Under the pieces are notes generated by a model, which saw nothing but the letters and a program-made list of their open reading frames with translations, had not been told where the DNA came from and made no database searches. A DNA stretch of 64,000 nucleotides. Origin: Datnioides undecimradiatus. Taxonomy: Eukaryota; Chordata; Actinopteri; Lobotiformes; Datnioididae. Within the stretch, counting starts at the first letter, position 1, and every line of letters starts with the position of its first letter. Made by a program: the position numbers and the translations under genes. Positions 1 through 54,534 of this stretch are shown one piece after another. The DNA lies in contig WARS01000030.1 in assembly GCA_008933995.1 (NCBI GenBank), positions 4,107,804 to 4,171,803 on the forward strand, written 5' to 3'.

Positions 1-3000
1 GCTAACATCATTAATGATTATACACTGTGGTGATTATCAAAAAACACAACATAGAGAAATAAACACTAACCTAAATACTATTAACATTACAGAGCAAACT
101 GTGTGATTGAGTGCCTGAATTAAGAATGAAAAGATAGGTAATGTTGGCGGCAAAGGTTACTTTACAGTAGAATTAACAGGAAGTAAGGAGTAAGAGAAGT
201 GCAGCTGCTAACAGACATTGTAGAAGGAGAGTAAGAGTCTAACAGTTGGAAATAAGTGTGAAAAAGATGGATTTTGCTGCAGTTTACAGAACAATCTTAT
301 ATGTGTCCCAACACCCATGAAGAAAGAGTAATAAGTGTCTAAAAGTGGGAAATAAAGATAAATGTGCTGGCAGATTTAATAGCATAGTGTTTATTGCCAT
401 TTAATGCCATGTTCTAATGAGCAAAAAGTGAAACTATGTGAAATAAAGGCCCAATAAATGTAATGTTGTCTGAACTCCCAGTGTTTTGCCTGGCTGTATT
501 AATAAAACACAAAGAGAAATATGTTCTTTTCTCTTATCTCAAAGGTGCACACACTATTAGCAAAGCATTATAGCCCACTGTGGATAACTTAGCCTCAAAA
601 AGCATGAACAATCACAGGCCTGGCGCCTAGAAGGACTGTGTCAACCATAAACCTTTGATGTCTGCACTTCAACCACCTTTGGTTTAATTTCAGACTCCAT
701 TTCTGTCCAGCAGCCATGGATGTGTCTGCTGTGATGACAAATATGGCTAATGCTAATGCTAATGGTATAATGTTTCCAGCTGTGCCCCATATTAGACCTA
801 AATATGATGCAGAGGCATCATATGCATATTCATTAAGCTTGTGAACTACCTTGTGAACTATAATACAATAATGTTATTGGAAAGTAAAAAGAATAAAAAC
901 AAAAATATATGGTTAGGTTCATATTTAAAGGCTGGAGGGACCATTTTTGTAAGAATTGTTCTAACGTAACCTGCAACCCTGAAACACTCATGCTAATTAG
1001 CTGGGCACACTAATGTTTGCAGCTTACATAAGCACACTGTTTAATCCACTCCTCAGACATCTGTGTCTGTAGTTTTAGTTTTGTGATCATTAAAAAACAA
1101 AACTTCAGTGTGTGGAAAACTCGGGTACGGCTTTCTGTTCGGGGAGAGATATTAGCAAAGATCAGTTTCTTTCACAGATCTGGCTCATCACTCTCATATT
1201 TCTGTTATTCCTTATTGTTATTTCAGGTGTGACAGACGAGATGAATGTGGGCTTAAAATTTACTGGAGAAATCGGAACACGTAGGCTACACACAACTTGG
1301 CTTTGAGCTGAGGGATTGGCTTTTCTCCACTGATGCTTCTCCTTTCACCCTTGCGATTTTCAAATATATCCTTAACTTTACCTCCCTGCTCGTGCTTTGG
1401 ATTCGAATGCCTGTTTTCTGACACCTTGACTGAAAGCCCTGCAGTGTCCTCCGGCAGAGAGCTTGGCCCTGATGAGCGAGATAATCAAGCAACGGCGGTG
1501 GTTCTCATTCCTGACTCCAACAATACAGCACCCCAAGGGGGATGATATGCTAAGCTGGAGCTTTATTGTAATGCAGCGTGATGAGGCCTGTAGTCAAACG
1601 GCTCAGGCTGTGAAGAGCCTCATCCTCCAAACCCCATGCAGAACCTGTCATTAAAAATCACTGCAGCTCAGATTGGGTCACAGTAGTTAGCGACCCTGAT
1701 TTCCCCCCTTAGAACCTGTCTGTTATTCCTTGTGCATCACCGAAAACAGACCAGACTAGAAACAGATTTTGTATTGTTCCCTAGCAACAGGCCAAAAGGA
1801 CGGATATCAAATGGGGGGAAAGGAGAGGGAGAGAGACAAACACAGCCTTTAATAACAAATAATTTGTAAATGTGCAGTAGAGCATCATAAAACATGACAT
1901 TTGATTCGAATGTCCCAATTCTTACTTTTGCCCATGATCATGGACATTTTATCTCTTTTAGCTGTGACTCAACATTAACAAGCCAGAAGGGAGGTGGAAT
2001 GGAAGTTAAAGTAACAATGAGGCAATTATGAAATGAATAAATTGTACGTTTCAACTTCATACTTCAATTAAGAAGTCACATTAGCAAATTAATACGTACA
2101 TAACAAGGAGGAAAAGGTTGGTTTAGCAGGTGATACAGACTGCATCTGACAAATTAACAAATACCATCTACGGTGGCAGACTGCTCTTTAGTGACTCATC
2201 CAGAACATAGATTTTTAAGTCATAATTTAGATTTTTTTTCTAAGCTGCATATCAGCTATTCCTCTCTTATTCGTGACAAAGAAATATTTTTTTTTGTCCA
2301 GCAACCTGCAAAATGGTAACTCTTTATGCCGGCTACAGACTCAGGTCAGACTGACAGTGACTGCTGTAAAATCACAAATGTGTTCGATAGACATGTTTCC
2401 TATGACTATCTGGGATGCACATGCAGCAGAGTAGACCAACATGACGTGTCAAGATTGCTTAATTATAGACATATATAGATGGTATTTACATATGAAGTAG
2501 CTTGACTGAAACCAGTCAGTTGTGCTGTTCATAACTTTGTCTTCGCCCATCATCTAACATGGCACATATTGTCTACAAAATCACAAAAAACACAGAAGCC
2601 ATTAGAACATTAGATAAATGCCAGATGTCTTGCATTAGTGCAAAAACTTCTGAGATGACTGCAGTGTAAACAAGGAAAATGGTACCCATAACAAACTGTC
2701 AATACAGAGTTTTATAAATAACATTAATCAGTCCTAGATCATCATGAGGAGACTCCAGACCTGTTGAAAAATGAAAAGCATCATAATGTGACGCATTTAT
2801 TATCGAGCGCCATCTGTCCGCTCCTCTTGTCAGCGCTCGCCAATTAAAACCATATGAAAACTCTTCACGTCAAACTGATCACCGAAGCAAAGATAGTAAA
2901 GTTGTTTGAATATTTGTGTAACTCAACAGTCAAGACATACAGTGTCAGGTTAAGCTGTCTTACCTTAAAACAAGTGGCCCTCACCCCCAGTGCTTTGCAC

Positions 3001-5260
3001 CATATCAAATCCAGGGCTCTGACCAGCTCACTGGAGCTAAGGGGCAATTCTGCAGTGCTAACAGGGAGGTTTCCATCATGACATTTTACCCTAAACTTTT
3101 GTGAATTGCACAGTTTAGGATTCAAAAACAACTTTTCATGTTAATCTGCTCATAAAGTCTTAATAATTACATTTTGTTTTCTAATCCCCTGTGAATGTGC
3201 ATCTCACTGATAATGTTGCTCAAAAACCTGTCTGTTCCAATGTCTTGTGGGTTAGGATTAATTGAAAGAACTTTGGCAACAAATCCTTGAGCATAAACAA
3301 CAACAACAAAAATGCATAAAAGAAAAAAGCACAAGCTAAAAAATTTTCCTAACAGCTAATAAAAATGTCTACTTTGTGTGTTCAGGCAAAGCGAGCTGTG
3401 CAGCAGCTTCAAGCAGGGCAGGTAAAATTGAGGAGATTGTGTAGCAGTTGTGGAAAAAAATAATTGGAACAAAAGCACAGCAGCTGTTTTAATGACTAGC
3501 AAACACTTTTTGGCAGTTATGAACTCTCTGGAAGATCAGTCCTGATAGGTTATTCAATGGGTGGCAGGTGGTGCCTGCACATCATGGCTGACCCCAGACA
3601 GAGAGGTGTGGAATCACCGTGAACATCTGGCTCCACACTAGATGTGTGAAACTGAGTTGAGACAACATAATGAGGGTTTTTCTCTTTTCTTTCCTCCTAT
3701 TCTCTCTTCTTTGTCAGTCTGATGGTGCTTTCACTCACAAAAGTCAACACACTGCGAGCTCAGGCCAGTTTTGTCCTTCTTATAATCAGATGCACTGTCG
3801 AGGTGTAAACTAATACAAATACACTATTTAAAGATACACAGATGACACACTTTGAACCAGTGCATTTTTACAGTAATATTCCACCATCACTGATGTGTGA
3901 TCAGTTTTCACCAGAGTAGCTGTGTCACAGAGAAAAAAGCTGTGGTGTCGACGTCCTGCACTACTTAGGGACTGTCTCAAAAGTGCATGGAAAATGGTCA
4001 ATGGCAGCTTTTTCATTTTTTAACATTAAAGCAAACTTTGTTTGCTAGCTAGCTAGCACAATCTTGTAACTAACTAGCTAGCTAGATGGATAGAGAGGGG
4101 AAGTGGGAGAGAATAACCAAATATCAGTTTAAATACTTTTTTGCTTTATACTTTTGTGACATAAATACATACAGACACCCAATTTGCATGAAACCCCTTA
4201 CAGATATTTATTAATACCATGATAACACACTGACATTTTAGCTGTCAGTGGCTGCACGAAAAGATAAACAGCTTCCCTGAGACTTTGAATAAAAGACAAA
4301 TTCAGAAAGAGGGGATCACAAGCTTTGTCACAAACTTTTCTTAACACGGTCACCTCCTTTAAACTCTTTAAGACAGTGAGACCTACTGGTAAAACAAAAC
4401 CTGTTGTGCATTCATACACCAGTGGCTGCATGATTGCTTAATAAAGCAATCAATATTTCTATAAATTAACCAGTCACTTCCTGCTTAACTTGTTTAACCA
4501 TTATCCCAGCATTTTCAGCTCTCTTGCTGTCATGCCCCACAGAAGCACTGTACAACTTTAGCGCAGTGCTTATGAGCTACAGAGGAATTACATGCTTATC
4601 AAGCATCATTTTCATGAGGAGTTGCACAGCATCTCTATGGAGAAAATTGAGCATTCAAACTAAAAACTGACACCATATCCTGCCACAGCAGACACATTGC
4701 AGAATGAAGAAATTATATTTCAAGCAGTTTCTTGATACACAACTGATTAAATTCAGGTTTCAAAGTCGCTAATCAGAACACGTTCGGTCATGCTAATGTG
4801 AACGCTCTCAGATAAGATACAAAAAGCAATCCAGGGACAGATTTAATAAACCACATTCTCGTGTGCCACATGCTGGTATAACAACAATTATGCAGACCGG
4901 AGTGATGAAGGGAATGGTGTCACAATATTTTATCCTCCTCTCCTTCATTATTCCCTCATCTGCCTAATTAAAGGCTGCATTCTTGTAATTATCACCCCCA
5001 AGGCTTTGTGATTTATTGGATTGATGATTTCTACTCCTTCAAATTGATTAACTGAGCATTTAATAAGATGTCAATGTGTGACAGCTGAACGCAAATTAAT
5101 TACATTGATAATCCTTGGAAAACACGCCAGTAAATCAGACCTGGGCTCTGAGATGTGATTGGGTGTTTTTCATCTGTTTGAGGAGAAGAAATACATTAGC
5201 TCTGCAAGAGCATACAGCATGTGTAATATACCCAACATTTGACTGTTCTTGTGTCCTCAG
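1..5260 (+). other. Upstream gpr158 intron, no exon seen
   Basis: This is AT-rich non-coding sequence ahead of the first exon in the window. No stretch with good splice borders and family motifs was found. It holds a short GCTA tetranucleotide cluster at 4045-4090 and a homeobox-motif-rich stretch at 4920-5130 that could be a conserved non-coding element. Confidence 0.6.
4045..4090. repeat. GCTA/CTAG tetranucleotide inverted cluster
   Basis: The motif gctagctagctagc is followed about 20 bases later by aactagctagctag. The repeats are self-complementary and could fold as a hairpin. Confidence 0.6.
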
Positions 5261-40274
<35,014 letters not shown>

Positions 40275-40655
40275 TGACTGCTGTCTTGATTGTATTTTCT
40301 TTTTGTATTCACAGACTGACAGCGCAGAGGACAAAGCAAAGTCAACGATAAAAATGCAACATTGCATTCGATAAGATAACTTTTTCTCTGGGCGTCTGAA
40401 GTGAAAAAAAGATTTTGCGAGGAGAAAAGATTTATTGTGCTCTCAGTTGATGCAACCCAAACATTACTTTTTGCTCAAAAGCAAACTTCTCCTTGTTACA
40501 TTGCATTGAATGCAACCTTGAAGTCACTTTAAAGGAATTTTTAGTCTGCACTTTTGCTTGCACATTTGTCAAAGTTTCATTGTATGTAATTTTTGTCACA
40601 CTGAGTACATCAAGGTAAAATAAAAGCTAAATAAAATGAATCCAACCTGTATTTA
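40275..40655 (+). other. gpr158: gpr158 3' UTR with poly(A) signals
   Basis: After the stop codon the sequence is AT-rich. It carries two closely spaced AATAAA hexamers at 40619-40624 and 40630-40635, so cleavage is expected near 40650. The UTR is short for a brain gene, and later sites cannot be excluded. Confidence 0.6.
40619..40635 (+). terminator. Twin AATAAA polyadenylation signals of gpr158
   Basis: Two AATAAA hexamers lie within 17 bases, about 345 bases past the stop codon and in the sense orientation. Confidence 0.6.
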
Positions 40656-43600
40656 CCAGCAGGTCAGACAATCATTCATCACAAACGCAGTATATGCTTC
40701 ACCTCATGAGCCCATTGAATATTATTGAATGTCTCCTCCAGTACGCTGATGATGTTCTTTGTTACTTAGTACGTCGGTGGAGATTTACTGTATCGGATGC
40801 TTGTGATGAAAAGCAAGCAGGCAGCAGTGAAAAATGGGGCATCAGCTCTGAGAAGCGAGACCAAAGCTGCAGCTGTGATATCTTACCTTTAGGCCAAATA
40901 CATAATTCATGGAACGAATATGATCTGTTTGATTAGCGAAACACAGAATAACAACAGATTGTAATACAGCTTCATTTTAAAATGAGAAAAAAACTGTATG
41001 TTCCAGTGAAAGTACTCCATATGCAGTATGTATTTTTCTAAAAAGTCCTTGCATGTGGTAAACTATCAAGCATCCAATAACTAAATGTTTATTGGTTAAC
41101 TCGTATTCAAATATGACAGTGGAACTTTTGATGTTGTTGCTTCTGGTATATGTCCTCTTATGTACCACATGGTGCTTTTGAAATGATGTGCGTCGCCATC
41201 AATAATGTACACACTTACTTCAAATGGTTTGCAGTTACAGTTGAGGGGTACTTAAATATCCATGAGGCTCTCTCTTCTGTTGATATTTATTTACAGTTTA
41301 CTCTATATTCCTGCCCTGGATGTCCCTTCTCAGAAGCTTTAGTATTTCAACGTGCCCAAGTCTTTTAAGGACCAAAACTAAGCCTGACTAGGGTGGATGA
41401 TGTGAATAATGCATTTTTTCCCCCCTGTCACTTCATTTCCCGTTTTACATCTGCTTGGATGCACCTTTCTTTCAAATCTTTGCACATATTCAGTCGGTAA
41501 AAACACGACTGTGCATGACCAAAGGGGCTTTGTTTTTTTTTTCTCTTTCGCCACCTTCTGGCTAACAGAAAATGAGTAATTTACCATTTCAGCATCACCT
41601 CCAACGACAACAGTCAGCTTTTCAGTCTCGTGATGAGCCGCCCACCCGTGACACATGATGCATTGTGCAGTCAAACACAATAGTCAGTTCAGCCTTCTTA
41701 TGGTTGTGTGTGCATGACAGTGAAAATACAGGGGTAATGCTACACTAACATCCACCAGAAGGCTTTAAAAAAAAAAAACATTGCATATATTGTGAAATAT
41801 TTAAGGAGGACATGGGAGCACATTGGATTATCAACTATAGATGTCAGACGTCGTCATGTATTTATCAAGCATTTTACCAAGGACTTCCATCGTGTGTAAA
41901 TAATCTGATTTGGCCCTCAAACGTTCAGAAAACGGCATTTATGAAGTCAAAGGCTTGATAAATAAACACGACCCACCACTCTAACTTTCACATGAATTTC
42001 TGTATCTGATGGTTTGAGGCTGTTTGAAATGGAATGCTCTAACTTGCCCACTACATGTATTTTATGCTTGTTATACTGTATAGTGTTGCTCCAGAAAGTT
42101 ACAAAAATGTTGTAGCATCCACACGGGAGTATTTTGATTGTACATTCATATTGTGTTGCATGTACATTCAGTAAATACCCTGTTCTCAATTCTGGATTCA
42201 ATCTTTCTATTAAACCTCAGTTTGCTTCAGTAAATTTCTCCCTTTTGTTCGGTATTGTTTGATTGTGGTTTATAGTAGTAATCCATTTGTCTTGATCACG
42301 TGCCATTGATTATGAAGATGAAACAACGCCACGCCCAACTGAACCAGTCAGTTAAGTGCCATCATAGTACATAATACAGTTCATTGATAATCATCAAAAT
42401 ACAAAATTATCATTTTATGGAAAATATTGACAGAAATGTACAAGAGAAATATAAATGCCACTGAAAACCCAAACATGCAACATTACAACTTTTCAACATT
42501 TCCTTAAAATGCCTTTCCTTAAAAACTTTCATCTTAATCCACCAGTGAGTAAAAAGGTCAAATATCAATTTTTCAGTACAAATCAGCACATTTTTAGTCA
42601 TTCAGCCTGCTTGTGTGGGCCATATTTCCAACTTAGATGCATTAACTTCAGTGTCTATTGCAGCATTCTGTCTGTACAACATTGCCACCATGTGGAGAGT
42701 CGGACTCTTCAAGCCACGATAAGAGAGCTCAAAGTAACTAAGTACACTTACTCAGGGACGTAATTTAAGCAAGGATTTTTATTTTATTCTTTTATATCAC
42801 AAATCCACAAACATTTGAGATGGCCATATCTCACTTCTTACATCACTACATTATTATTTAGCTGCTGTTACTGTAGTTGAACTGCTTTATAGATAATGAT
42901 CTTTCAAAAAAAAACACAAGATCATCAACGTATTGTCACAGATGTAACTACGTTTGTTGCTTAAGTTGTTTAAAATAGCTCCACCCTGACCAGCTAAAAC
43001 ATTAAGATTTTGGTGTATGTTATATATTTAAGCATCAGTTATAATAACTTTATAAAGTTATAATATAGAACTAATATATACTGTTACTTTAGTATATTTG
43101 ATGATACTTGAGTACAGTTTTGACTGCAGGACTTTTAATTGTAATGCAGTATTTGTCCACTGTCATATGGTTACTTTTACTGAAGTAATGGACCTGTAGA
43201 CTTATACCATGACTGAGAGATACACATGTGATTCTGTACCTGAGACATGAGAGTAAACTAGAGAGTGAACATGTTTAAAATAAATACATCGGCATTCCTG
43301 ACGCCCAGTGTTTGAGCTAGTTGAGGTTCAGTTATAAATAATGAATATCTTAACTTCTTTCTAAATACTTGTTTAATCCACAGCAAAGCATCTTTTTTAT
43401 TAGATGTGCATTTTATATGTTGTTCTGTACAGATCTGTACTTTGGCTTTGGGATGTATGTAAATACAAACTGACCTGTCAAATTTAGAATGTCTAAAAAA
43501 AAAAAAAAAAAAAAAAAGTAGTGTAATAAAAAGTAATATTTGCTTCTTATGCAGACGTTTGAAATATAAATATACTAATCGAGTACAGAGCAAGTACCTC

Positions 43601-43690
43601 AAAATTGTAATAAAGCACAGCAGCTGAGTAAATGCACCAAAATATGTTAGAATCATTCTAGTTAATGAACACTTGACCTAGTAAATTGTT
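40656..43690. other. Intergenic region between gpr158 and anxa13
   Basis: No gene was found. It holds A/T runs at 41768-41779 and 43495-43517. From 42735 to 43200 and 43530 to 43640 there are phrases such as actttagtatatttgatgat, cttgagtacag, gtacttttactgaagtaatg and cagctgagtaaatgcacc. These resemble a common teleost dispersed repeat built around ACTTGAGTA/AAGTAC. Confidence 0.5.
42735..43640. repeat. Teleost AAGTAC-type dispersed repeat fragments
   Basis: The phrases aagtaactaagtacac, gatacttgagtacag, ttactgaagtaatgg and gagcaagtacctc recur. The family is recalled, not searched. A further copy may lie at 57130-57310. Confidence 0.4.
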
Positions 43691-43759
43691 GTATTCCCCC
43701 TCCACCACCACCACCTGCATCAGGACCCAGCTCCATCCTGCTAAATTAATAAGCGGCAG

Positions 43760-43767
43760 TGACGTCA
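43760..43767 (+). promoter_or_regulatory. Full CRE palindrome upstream of anxa13
   Basis: TGACGTCA lies 191 bases before the anxa13 start codon, in a locally GC-rich promoter-like stretch. An AT-rich element (taaattaataag) lies about 18 bases further upstream. Confidence 0.45.
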
Positions 43768-43957
43768 TCCCTGCAGCACCGGACGGGGCTGAGTCCCTGC
43801 AGGAACAGCCGATCCGACTTGACGCACATCAGCACACATCAGCTACAGACCCGCACAACGCCGCACATCATCAAAACACGCAGCGCAGAGACACAGAGAC
43901 ACACGCACGCAGCCTCAGTTCTTCACTTCCCAACAGCAGAAAGCCGTCTGGAGTATC

Positions 43958-49613
<5,656 letters not shown>

Positions 49614-50880
49614 AACATCTCACCGTCTTCCCACAGGCCTTATTTAACTAACGTGACACAGTCGTTCCTCTGTACCCACTCGTACTTCATGCTCCTCTTT
49701 GCCAGCTTCATTCACGTGGTTGATGTCTCTTTGTCTGTCACCTTTCTCCGAACTTCTTCATCTTCCTCTCACATCTGAGAGGCAGTCAATTCTCTTTGCA
49801 GCATGGACCAAAAAAAACCAACTTATTATTATACGATACAGGTTTTTACACAAGATCTTTAATTACACAGTTTTGCCAAGTACAAGACACCCAATGGTTA
49901 TTCTCTCACTGTTTTAGTCCGAAACAACAACGCAGGTGCACTTAATATTTGTTATCTTGTTGACAGCATTATGGCAGCATTGTAGTACTTTTATTAAAAT
50001 GATTCACCATGTATGAGCGTTAACACGATTTTCCAAACCGCTAGTTTTTATTCACAATCAGCAGCTTTGCAGTCTTTTTCTATTCCAGCCGTCGTTCGCC
50101 GTCTCAAGCGCATCCCAAAGCTGGGTCGCTGCTGCTCAACATAAACTCCATAGCCTCTTTTATTTGTCACTTTATTCATCTCATTTCATCATCATCCATT
50201 GATTGCACTACTATTTGCCTCAAAGATGCCTTTCATACGATGATAGCGGCGTAGGTTCCTTTTTTGCGGCAACACTCAACACTTAAGTGCCGAATTACCA
50301 CGTTTGATCTCTGATATTTGAATACACTTGAGGATTAATTATACATGACTTTATTATTACCCTGATATCGAAAGCCTGAACTCTTTAAGTACACACTCTT
50401 GGGTTTTTGTAGTCATGTCCCTGAATGCCGTGTGGGATTTTTAACTCAGACAATTTGTCGTCGTGTTTTTAATCACAGCTCAAATTTACACTCTTTAGAC
50501 AGCTACTGTTTTCCTGTTGTCACAAAATTTACTTACACTAAATAGTTACAGTAGTGTCCTCTATTATAATTATTTAAAACATTGTGCATTAAAGCTCATT
50601 GGATGATAATAACAATATTAAGACATAGATAGTAATATAAAGACATTTTGCTCAATAACCCCTGACGTACAATCACTTATACTGGACTCACTCACCTTAT
50701 ATGTTAACTGATTGTATTACAGTCATATTCATCTATGAAATTACTATAATACTTAGCTGTGTTGTCATGTAGCCAAATAATATTTCTAATAATTATATGA
50801 ACAAAAAGAAAAGTAATTGTTAACATGTTGTAATGTCCACTGTATGTATTCAGTGACAATAAATTATAATGTCGCCAAAA
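49614..50880 (+). other. anxa13: anxa13 3' UTR (probable extent)
   Basis: The first strong AATAAA downstream is at 50858-50863 (gacaataaatt), giving a UTR of about 1.25 kb. Weaker ATTAAA sites lie near 49994 and 50589 and could give shorter forms. Confidence 0.5.
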
Positions 50881-51395
50881 CATTCATGCTTTTATTCTCT
50901 TTATCCCCTGTAGGGGGCAGTGTTGCACCATTAGGAACACAGTAGGCTGCTTTTCAGACAGGAGAGACATGATATTAATGAAATCAAGATAAAATAACAA
51001 TTTAATTAATCTGTATCATTATATTTTCTGACACACACAACCTGTTGTGTGCTTTAACATACTCACTCTTCACATTGTAATATTCTTGATAGATAAATGT
51101 CTGCTCTTATGTTAAATATGTTCAATTTGTTTGCCATTTCATAATGTTTGTGTCCGTGGCCTGTGATCCAAAGCCATATAAAAACATTTTTACAACATCT
51201 TCCTCTAAACATCTTAACTCACCACAGAGCACAGAAACTGTGGGATGCCTCTGGGTGAGTTAAAAGCGGATAGAGGAAAGAGAAAAGTTCAAAACAAGTG
51301 AGAACTGCTTCCAGATGCAGTGACACGGGGGAAGCTGATTTCTCACTTTCTTTCCCGCAGTTTTCTTCTTCTTCTCCCACTTTTTCCTCTGTATC

Positions 51396-51440
<45 letters not shown>

Positions 51441-53540
51441 TTTCTGCCTTGGTGTTATGCTTGCTCCAGCATCAAGGGCAAAGCTTGGAGTGGACTTGTT
51501 TTTTGCACATTTTTGCTACCTGTAGTGTACGTACATCTGCGGTCTGCGCACCATATGTAGCCCAGTAGCCCCACCATCCACCTCATGCAACTCTGGCAGC
51601 CTGTCTGTCTATCTCTCTGACTGAGAAGACTGAGTAACACACATGCCTGCTGATATAAGACATAGGCAAGGAGTCTAGATTCCTGGGTATACACACAAGC
51701 ATGATGGGTCAGATTTGCTTAAAGAAACATTTATCTAAAGAAATCATTCTTTTTACACGATTTATCCAATTAATTAAATCAAATTTATAGAACAAGAGAC
51801 TATAGGAAAATTATTATTAGTGTGTGTTGGGGGTGTGTGTGATCTTTATATTGATATTTGGACCATCCCCTTGACCTAAAAATAACTAAAATACCATTCC
51901 TCTGGAATCTGAATATAATTCCATAATACATTTAAATATATGTATATTGAATTCGTCAAAATGATACAAACTTCACTAGTTAGTGGAATATATTGTCATT
52001 CTTCTTTTAAAATACATGTTGGATATTATCTAGTGCTAATGTGTGAGGGCAACTAGTCCTGCCAGATGGAGCTCTGCTCTCTATACTGTGGGGCTCTGAC
52101 CTTTTTTCCTGAAACGTTTATCATCCCAGGACCACCATAACTCATCCAGCCAGTCATCCATCAGCCTGGAGGTGGGTTCAATTTGTCTCCTGACATGCTC
52201 TCTTTCGGCTCTGTTTGTCAACTCAGGCCTGCTTATTGTCTTTGGTCTTCTGCAATGTTTCTGACAAAGGCTGCACACAAGATTTAGGCTTAGCTCATAA
52301 ACTGTGCTGCCCATGCTTTATTCATGGTAGCGGTCTGGTCAAGCAACCTTGAACTAAAGAGAATTTGGGAACTGAAGTGGGGAATGGTTGAGTCAGCGCT
52401 CTTTTGATCCCAGGGACTCCATACCGGCACCTTCAGGACACAAACCTGCATATTAATGGCACTAATCCCCTAAAAGTCATGATTTATTGAATAATCTATA
52501 GCACACACTAACCTGGAGGTCATGACTTCAAAGGCTGAAATAATGACATCAACTGGTCTACTGGTTTTCATAGAACATATGCCCAGGATCGTAATATGCT
52601 TTTTGATCTTGTGCCAAAGTAGAGCAGCACTCTGGGAATGAGAAAGGTTGTCTGTGGACGTGCGTAGGAAGGCCATTAGGAGGTTAACTACCCGGCTAAT
52701 ATAATTTCAACTGTTTAAATTCATGATAAAGGACCTCAGTTCTTTGATGTGTAATAGGAAACACCTGGCAGCTTCTGCTAAGAGCAAACATTTTTAGTTC
52801 AGCCTCCTTGTCTCCAACTGCAGTGCTGTAGAGGAAAAACCCATTATAGGGTTAATACATGCAAGATTATCAGTCTTAGCTAACAGGAGTTTGTGATGGT
52901 CTGTACAAAGAGTAAGTTTGTCTCTGTCACTGCAAAATTAGGGGGTTTTCTGAAATATTTGTGAGCTAACTGTGGATATTTACTGGTGACCGCTAAATGA
53001 TGGTCATAACTAGCATTTTGCTAACATAAGCCAATGAGAAGACATGCTAAACTGGAAAAATGTTAAGGTCATTGCATTAAAGCTGCACAAGCAGATAGGA
53101 GTCATAAAGTCATTTGAATGACTAGCTAAAAAGATCTGCTAACATTAGCTAGCATTAGCCACCATACAGTGAACTAGTGCTGCAAGTTAGGCTGCAGGCC
53201 CAGAGATGTGTTTTAAGTGGGCAAGGGTGTGTTTTACTGCTTATGAATTCAGTTTTTGTTTCAGAAAAAAAAGTTTTATTTTTTTCTCATAAGTTAGTCT
53301 TGCTTTTAATGTCTGCATGGCATGTCAAACCAAGTAGAATACTTGCACAGAGGCAGCTGCATAAAACACAAATACACAAAACTGCTTTATTTTCATTGGA
53401 TTTAATTAAAAAAAACATCAAATATACACTTTATTACATTTTGAGTAAACGGTTAGTATATTTCAAGGTGTTGATATTTTTAAAAAAGTGTGTTGCCTCT
53501 CCAGGACAGTTTAATGTCAACAGGGCCTTTGTGAAACACA
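50881..53540. other. Intergenic region between anxa13 and the minus-strand gene
   Basis: It holds a CT microsatellite (51401-51436) and a stretch with repeated gctaac/ctagc words (52870-53165) typical of fish dispersed repeats. No gene is supported. A 77-codon minus-strand frame at 52081-52314 has no recognised motif. Confidence 0.5.
51401..51436. repeat. (CT)n microsatellite
   Basis: A pure CT run of about 36 bases within a longer pyrimidine-rich stretch from 51355. Confidence 0.9.
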
Positions 53541-53544
53541 TGAC

Positions 53545-53550
53545 TTTATT
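53545..53550 (-). terminator. Candidate poly(A) signal of the minus-strand gene
   Basis: TTTATT on the plus strand is AATAAA on the minus strand. It is the nearest clear hexamer past the stop codon, about 1 kb downstream. Others lie at about 53430 and 53385. Confidence 0.3.
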
Positions 53551-54059
53551 TAAGTCCATAATATGCAGAAAGAGGTCATTAAACAAAGCATGCAGTAGAT
53601 ATTCACATTAGAAAATGGCGGCTAACATGAAACACATGCTCTTAAAAGACAAACTTCTGAATGAAACCAGCACCAGTGAAATACATTTAGTGACAACAGA
53701 AACTGCTGTAGTCACAGTGGGAATGATCTGAAGGTCCCTTGGTGTCAACAGAGTAACTGAATTACATAAATAAAAGACATAGTACAGCACGAGGAATTTC
53801 TGATCAGAAAAAAGCAAAAAACTTGTAATGTCATAATGAGAAGACTTGTTTTGTTTAGAGGCTCAGCACAATTGTTTAGCGCAATCTGAAGAAATTATTA
53901 TACAATACTAATACTTGCATTAACATAAATACATTGTTTGATGAATAATGCTCCATTTTTTAAATAAATGTTTATATTTGAGCATTTTTTTTTTAACACA
54001 GTATCTTTACACAGTAAATTTAGCTGTAGGTAATTCACAACAAAATCAAGCAGCTTAAA

Positions 54060-54330
54060 TGAGTAGTACAGAGTTTGGGAAATGTACTTATTTAAAGTTG
54101 TCGTAAAATGAAAAGATCAATACCACTCTCATATCTTTCATTTATAAAGATACACCCAGGAGATAGTTTGTGGTTTGCAAAAACCACAATTTGTTGCTTT
54201 TACACTTTCTGTACAAGATATAAAGTATACTTTTAGCAGCTTTGGCAGGTGGTAAAAGGTGTAATTTGTCACCTTTGGACAAATTCCGATTAGCCGCTTC
54301 CTCCAGCATCTGTTATAATACTTAACCAAC
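54060..54330 (+). repeat. Decayed teleost dispersed repeat copy
   Basis: It shares the phrase aaaagatcaataccactctc with the copy at 24710-24957 in a similar local order (gtttgggaaatgtacttat upstream). It lies in the presumed 3' UTR of the minus-strand gene. Confidence 0.4.
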
Positions 54331-54534
54331 AGGGTGCCTGCTATAGTTTGATATTAAACAGCCAGATATAAGAGAGGCATCAATCTTTTCATTTAAAGCA
54401 AAAAGGCATCCTTCCCAAACTGTCTAACTATTTCTTTAAAGTCAAACCAATAAAACATGTCAATTATATAAAGGGCTGAACATCTAATCGACTGGAAAGC
54501 AGATAAAGAAACAACAATTTTTGTCTTACTTGTG

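Noticed and set aside
52081..52314. 77-codon minus-strand frame with Trp-rich end
   Set aside because: It has no recognised motif or splice context; too short to call.
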